A DNA stretch of 9,835 bases from an uncultured Collinsella sp. GTDB taxonomy: Bacteria; Actinomycetota; Coriobacteriia; Coriobacteriales; Coriobacteriaceae. Shown piece by piece: positions 6,718 through 9,835 of this stretch. Where the stretch lies: contig UQZI01000075.1 in assembly GCA_900545555.1 (NCBI GenBank), positions 1 to 9,835 on the forward strand, in the 5' to 3' direction. The position numbers were made by a program, and so were the translations under genes. Positions within the stretch are counted from its first letter, which is position 1. Each line of letters begins with the position of its first letter. Below the pieces are notes generated by a model. The model did not search any database. It was not told where the DNA came from and saw nothing but the letters and a program-made list of their open reading frames with translations.

Positions 6718-6768
6718 ATTCCATTTTTAATTGGAATTATACATAATTTTCGGAATTAACGGGATTCC
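6718..6768 (-). promoter_or_regulatory. Promoter of the wHTH/nucleotidyltransferase module with possible operator half-sites
   Basis: A perfect TATAAT -10 lies at 6736-6741 on the minus strand, preceded by TG, in an AT-rich stretch 31 bases before the start codon. No good -35 is seen. Four copies of one pentamer surround it: ATTCC at 6718-6722, GGAAT at 6733-6737, GGAAT at 6752-6756 and ATTCC at 6764-6768. The inner pair of the first set extends to a six-base inverted repeat (ATTCCA 6718-6723, TGGAAT 6732-6737). Sites overlapping the -10 suit autorepression by the wHTH protein, which is inferred. Confidence 0.5.
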
Positions 6769-6906
6769 TTTCGTGCATAAGCCAGCATTTGCGTTTTCAA
6801 AATGTCCCGGATCGGCGGGGCGATTCGGGATACAATATCAATGGAAAACGACGCACCCCGCGTAAATGTTTGGGAGCGCGGGTGGCCTAGTTTTCAGCTT
6901 TAGTTA

Positions 6907-6940
6907 AATGCCCGGGATCCGACCCCCGGGCATTCTTATT
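6907..6940 (+). terminator. Hairpin with moderate T-run, probable plus-strand terminator
   Basis: Arms 6907-6916 (AATGCCCGGG) and 6925-6934 (CCCGGGCATT) pair over ten bases with an eight-base loop. CTTATTT follows on the plus strand, whereas the minus-strand side lacks a T-run. An adjoining second hairpin (6938-6945 with 6954-6961) overlaps the T-rich tail. No established plus-strand gene lies upstream; a 20-codon frame (6841-6903) ends four bases before the stem. Confidence 0.45.
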
Positions 6941-7080
6941 TGCGCTTGTTGCGGCGCAAATGCCTTCTACCGTCCGCACCGCGCGTGCGCCTACGGACCT
7001 TAAACCGAACCTCATACGAGTCAAGAAACGCGATGACGAACGTGCCCGCATCGGACGGTGGAGGCTGGCTGCGTTATCCC

Positions 7081-7118
7081 AAAAAACGGGGCAGACTCCA
7101 GTGCGGAGTCTGCCCCGT
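7081..7118 (-). terminator. Strong intrinsic terminator of the backbone pilin gene
   Basis: Arms 7086-7099 and 7105-7118 form a perfect 14-base-pair, GC-rich stem with a five-base loop. On the minus strand it is followed by six T residues (7081-7086, the last shared with the stem). It lies 100 bases past the pilin stop. The plus-strand side lacks a T-run, so it acts on pilin transcripts and should separate them from the genes downstream. Confidence 0.9.
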
Positions 7119-7217
7119 AAAGATAATGGCAAAGCAAGAACGTCAATGGACGAGAAAAGTGTCCGCAAGTCTCATGGCCATCACATCCCACCTGCCAAAG
7201 GGATGGGTGAGCGAGCG

Positions 7218-8981
7218 TTACTCCTGCTCGGACTCCTCAGCCTGCTTACGGCTGCGGATGAGGTGCGCCACGCCGATGCACAGTACCGCGCCACCAGCGA
7301 TCCAAGTGAAGGTCACGCCGTTAAGGCCGGTCAGCGGGAGGCCGGAGCCCTTCTTGTCAACAATGGTGAAGCTGAGTTTGCCGGTAGACGCGGTAGCCGA
7401 ATTGTCCTTCACAACATCATTTCCTGCGGTGATTGCAGATTCCGTGCTAGGGGTTACATCGGTGCCAGCCTGATTAATATCGCGCTTGATGGTGAACGTC
7501 ACACCGTTTGCTGCGGAGTTATTGTAACCAGGGGCGGGCGTAACCTCTTTAAGGATGTAGGTGCCCTCGTCGAGGCCGACAACGTTAATCTTGCCCTGGC
7601 TGTCGGTTTTCAGCATAGCTTTTTCTTTTTCGGTCGTCTTGACACCATTTGCCATGATGAAGTTGCCGTCATCGCCCTGCTCCTGCAGCGTGAATTCAAC
7701 GCCCTCGAGCCCCTTGTCTTCATCATCGGAACCGACCTTGGTGACGTCGATGCCGTAGGTGTAGTCGTAGGCGGGGTGCTCGACCGTGGTACCAGTACCA
7801 TCAGTAGTGTGCGGGTTGTTAGAATAAGTCAGCTTAACGGTATTTTTCTGGGCTTTACCAACCAAACCATTGAACTCAGTTTTGATCGTACCGTTTTCAA
7901 AGATCTTGGTAGAGTCGAGCTTGGCCTTGTACTCGACAGTCACCTTCGAGTCGCCGTTCAGCGCAATGGCAGCCTTGCCCTCAGCCCCGCATTTCTTGAG
8001 ATCGAGGAAGTCGACAGTAAGCGTATTATCCTCGTACTTGGCGTTATAGCCGGACGCGACCACGGTATCGCCGATCATGACCTTAACATCGGGCGTCGTA
8101 CCGTCATCCTTGAACTTGGGCGTCATGGAATTGGGGAGTTTGTCCGTAAAGGTGTACTTGTAGGTGCCGTAACTGTTGATGTTGCCCGCGACGGTACCGA
8201 TGAGCTGGTAGTCGACATATTGGTCCATCTGAGAGTCGGCAGCCATGTTGGGCTTCTCGAATGAACCGAATGTGCTATCCTTAGCGTCATCCTTGACGGC
8301 CTTGGTCACAGTGGGGACCTGCTTCTTGGGAGTTAAGTTCTCATCGGAGCCACCGACAACAGCGAAAATCGGCGAGGTGAAAGTATCCGTGTTGCCCGCG
8401 GTGGCATTTGCGGTTTCGCCGACACTCGCAGTCACAAAGAGCCAGTAGCCGGCATCCAGGCTGCTGAACTTGCCGTCGGTGCCTGTTCTCCAGCCATTCG
8501 TCCCTTCAGTGATTGTGGCTTTTTCCAGTGCCTTGGCAATCTTGTCGAGGGTCGTTCCGGCGTCAAGCTTAGTGCTCGCGTCTGTACCAGACGTGTACTC
8601 AGCTTTGGTTTTACTTTTAATCCATTCTGCCCACTCTTGAGCATCGTTGCCAGAGGGCTTTGTGGAATCGTCGTCGGTAAACGCCCCCGTCACAGCATCC
8701 CTAACTGAATCCGACGCCCACTCGATGTCAGAAACCGTCTTAGGCCCATTCCAGGCGCTACCCTTCTGATCCTGCGTAACCTTCGCCTTGAAAATCTGGA
8801 TGCCCTTAAAAGTCGTATCCGTATAGGTCGAATCCTTAATCGTCACGTCGCCGCTCTGGGCCACCGTCGGCACGCCCCCAGCAAACGCCATGGTCACCGG
8901 GGCCATGACGCCGCCGAAGCTCAGCGCTGCTGTGAGGCCGGCGGTTACTGCCAGGCGTGCGATGTTCTTGCTCATGCTCAT
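7218..8981 (-). CDS. Backbone (major) pilin, LPLTG-anchored
   Basis: A secreted pilus subunit, expected to be polymerised by the class C sortase and finally attached to the cell wall. With the start chosen here it has 587 residues. Residues 1-34 are a signal peptide (basic MSMSKNIAR, hydrophobic core, cleavage near AFA-GG). An N-terminal domain follows to about 215. TPKKQVPTVTK (217-227) stands where pilins often carry a YPKN-type motif, making Lys219 or Lys220 the candidate linking residue. An isopeptide D2-like domain spans about 253-388 (YQLIGTVAGN, YKYTFTDKLPNSM). A SpaA/CNA-like domain at about 408-498 has DVTKVG (Lys415) and the E-box YILKEVTPAPGY (Glu479), residues expected to form an internal isopeptide bond. 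The sorting signal LPLTG (548-552), a membrane helix and RSRK end the protein. A reading from 9047 adds 22 residues without a good ribosome-binding site. It follows the adhesin by about 108 bases and is lower in GC than it. Confidence 0.93.
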   Translation of the reverse strand: MSMSKNIARLAVTAGLTAALSFGGVMAPVTMAFAGGVPTVAQSGDVTIKDSTYTDTTFKGIQIFKAKVTQDQKGSAWNGPKTVSDIEWASDSVRDAVTGAFTDDDSTKPSGNDAQEWAEWIKSKTKAEYTSGTDASTKLDAGTTLDKIAKALEKATITEGTNGWRTGTDGKFSSLDAGYWLFVTASVGETANATAGNTDTFTSPIFAVVGGSDENLTPKKQVPTVTKAVKDDAKDSTFGSFEKPNMAADSQMDQYVDYQLIGTVAGNINSYGTYKYTFTDKLPNSMTPKFKDDGTTPDVKVMIGDTVVASGYNAKYEDNTLTVDFLDLKKCGAEGKAAIALNGDSKVTVEYKAKLDSTKIFENGTIKTEFNGLVGKAQKNTVKLTYSNNPHTTDGTGTTVEHPAYDYTYGIDVTKVGSDDEDKGLEGVEFTLQEQGDDGNFIMANGVKTTEKEKAMLKTDSQGKINVVGLDEGTYILKEVTPAPGYNNSAANGVTFTIKRDINQAGTDVTPSTESAITAGNDVVKDNSATASTGKLSFTIVDKKGSGLPLTGLNGVTFTWIAGGAVLCIGVAHLIRSRKQAEESEQE

Positions 8982-8988
8982 CTTCTTT

Positions 8989-8994
8989 TCCTCC
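8989..8994 (-). promoter_or_regulatory. Ribosome-binding site that fixes the backbone pilin start
   Basis: GGAGGA on the minus strand lies seven bases before the ATG at 8981. It sits downstream of the longer start at 9047, so it favours the shorter protein, which then opens directly with a standard signal peptide. Confidence 0.75.
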
Positions 8995-9089
8995 GTTTTC
9001 CGTTTGATTCTCATTCGATCGGTCATCATCTGTCTGTGTCTTAGCATCTACTTCGCTACGTCTCGCCCCGCTCTCTGTGGGGCTGCCAG

Positions 9090-9835
9090 CTACTCTTTAT
9101 GGCTGCCACCTCCCCGCTTGACCAGGAGCGCGACCACGATGAGCGCGGCTCCGGCGACCGCTGCGGCGGCCGCGGCGTACATTGCCATATCGCCAGTCGA
9201 GGGCATAAAGCCTCCGGTGGAAATGCTAGGGGGTGTGCCGGTGGGCGTGTTGATGAGCGACGCCTCCAGGCTGCCCGTCGACCCGTCCGCGCTGTCGGCG
9301 CGCACGGGCGACTCGGCCGTGATGGTGAGCTTGGGCTTGGCGGCGGCCACCTGGTCGACGTCCAGGCCCTCGGCCTTGACTGTCACGGAGCGCGTGCCCT
9401 CAAAGGCGGTGTAGCCCTTGGGCGCCTTGAGCTCGCGGACCTCCAGCTTGCCCGAGTCCACGCCCGAGACGGTCACACGGCCGTCCTCGCCCGTGGTGAC
9501 GGTGGCCTTGCCTTGCGCATCCCACGTGCCGTCGGCCGCCAGTGTGCGACCGCGGTCGTCGGTGATGCTCAGGACCGCCCCGGCAAGCGGCTTGTCGCCG
9601 TCACTGCTGCGCTTGGTGAGCGCGAGATCCCAGGTGTAGGCGCACGCGTCGTCGCTCGGCGTGCGAGTGAAGCCGGCGTCGCCGGACTGGTCGGCAAAGG
9701 GAGAGCGCGGGTAGCGCAGGTAGACCTCGTTGGGGTTTCCCTTCGCGATGCCGTGATTGCATGCGCTGTTGAGCGGCGCGTTGTACACGGCGACCACGCG
9801 GGCGCCCGCGGTGAAGGCGTCGGCCCCGCCGAGCG
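9090..9835 (-). CDS. Surface adhesin / tip or minor pilin, 3' part only
   Basis: The frame is open to the window edge, so only the last 247 residues are visible; a GTG at 9797 is internal, not a start. A stretch with YLRYPRSPFADQSGDAG resembles the end of the large N-terminal region of multidomain adhesins. A SpaA-type beta-sandwich follows: YTWDLALTKRSSDGDKPLAG carries the presumed isopeptide lysine, GEDGRVTVSGV comes next, and the E-box LEVRELKAPKGY supplies the Glu. After a Thr/Pro/Ser linker comes a variant sorting signal, MPSTG, 34-38 residues from the end, then an Ala-rich membrane helix and a KRGGGSHKE tail. It lies upstream of the backbone pilin, as tip adhesins commonly do, with no terminator between them beyond a five-base-pair stem (9065-9083) lacking a T-run. 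Very high GC matches the gat genes rather than the neighbouring pilin. Confidence 0.85.
   Translation of the reverse strand, partial: LGGADAFTAGARVVAVYNAPLNSACNHGIAKGNPNEVYLRYPRSPFADQSGDAGFTRTPSDDACAYTWDLALTKRSSDGDKPLAGAVLSITDDRGRTLAADGTWDAQGKATVTTGEDGRVTVSGVDSGKLEVRELKAPKGYTAFEGTRSVTVKAEGLDVDQVAAAKPKLTITAESPVRADSADGSTGSLEASLINTPTGTPPSISTGGFMPSTGDMAMYAAAAAAVAGAALIVVALLVKRGGGSHKE

Larger units (their letters stand above)
6706..7217. other. Non-coding gap between backbone pilin and regulator gene
   Basis: This 512-base gap contains the pilin 3' untranslated region and terminator (7081-7118), the promoter/operator region (6718-6768), and the plus-strand hairpins (6907-6961). It also has an eight-base inverted repeat with widely spaced arms (6969-6976 and 7052-7059) and a GC-rich stem with two mismatches (6853-6862 with 6877-6886). 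A 93-residue minus-strand frame (6887-7168) crosses the terminator and shows no protein character. I see no tRNA and no insertion sequence. Confidence 0.55.

Noticed and set aside
6841..6961. tRNA or attachment-site tRNA fragment near the GC-rich hairpins
   Set aside because: No cloverleaf can be drawn: there is no acceptor stem pair, no proper TTCRA loop and no anticodon arm.
6887..7168. Minus-strand frame of 93 codons between pilin and regulator
   Set aside because: It runs through the 14-base-pair pilin terminator and the plus-strand hairpin; the composition (Arg/Ser-rich) looks like translated non-coding DNA.
6960..8264. Plus-strand open frame (434 codons) opposite the pilin gene
   Set aside because: It is antisense to the pilin, crosses the strong pilin terminator, and has no ribosome-binding site or protein-like features.
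8982..9089. Independent promoter between adhesin and backbone pilin
   Set aside because: No hexamer pair resembling -35/-10 with proper spacing was found; co-transcription with the adhesin is simpler.

Overview
The window looks like chromosomal DNA from a high-GC Gram-positive gut actinobacterium, most likely Coriobacteriia (Collinsella-like). The grounds are strong G/C preference at third codon positions, a gatCAB operon with a Zn-cysteine-type GatB, and an LPXTG/class C sortase pilus locus. The genus is an inference from protein style; no database search was possible. Every confidently called gene is on the minus strand, so the locus reads from right to left.

Transcription order (high to low coordinates): (1) the 3' part of a large surface adhesin/tip pilin with an MPSTG sorting signal (9090-9835, cut by the window edge); (2) a backbone pilin with an LPLTG signal (7218-8981), closed by a strong intrinsic terminator (7081-7118); (3) a 512-base gap with that terminator, a plus-strand hairpin terminator and an AT-rich promoter with possible operator half-sites; (4) a two-gene module with a 19-base overlap: a winged-helix regulator (5737-6705) and an AbiEii-like nucleotidyltransferase (4982-5755), a candidate toxin-antitoxin pair; (5) a class C sortase (3933-4871), the expected pilus polymerase; (6) a repeat-rich gap (3607-3932); (7) gatC-gatA-gatB (105-3606), joined by TAATG stop/start overlaps and followed by a hairpin.

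The adhesin, backbone pilin and sortase make sense as one pilus-assembly set, with the sortase linking pilin subunits covalently. Here the nucleotidyltransferase/wHTH module sits between the pilins and their sortase, behind a terminator. The sortase may therefore depend on its own weak promoter or on read-through from the module's promoter. GatCAB is a housekeeping glutamyl/aspartyl-tRNA amidotransferase; its oddity is an insertion of about 60 residues in GatB.

Points most worth following up: the module splitting the pilus locus and its possible control of the sortase; the GatB insertion; the dense repeat cluster after the sortase, including a 21-base repeat whose copies differ mostly at synonymous positions of a minus-strand frame; and a sortase that seems to lack the usual class C lid motif. 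I did not find a clear entirely new system. The module is the nearest candidate, and its identity as a toxin-antitoxin pair is inferred.
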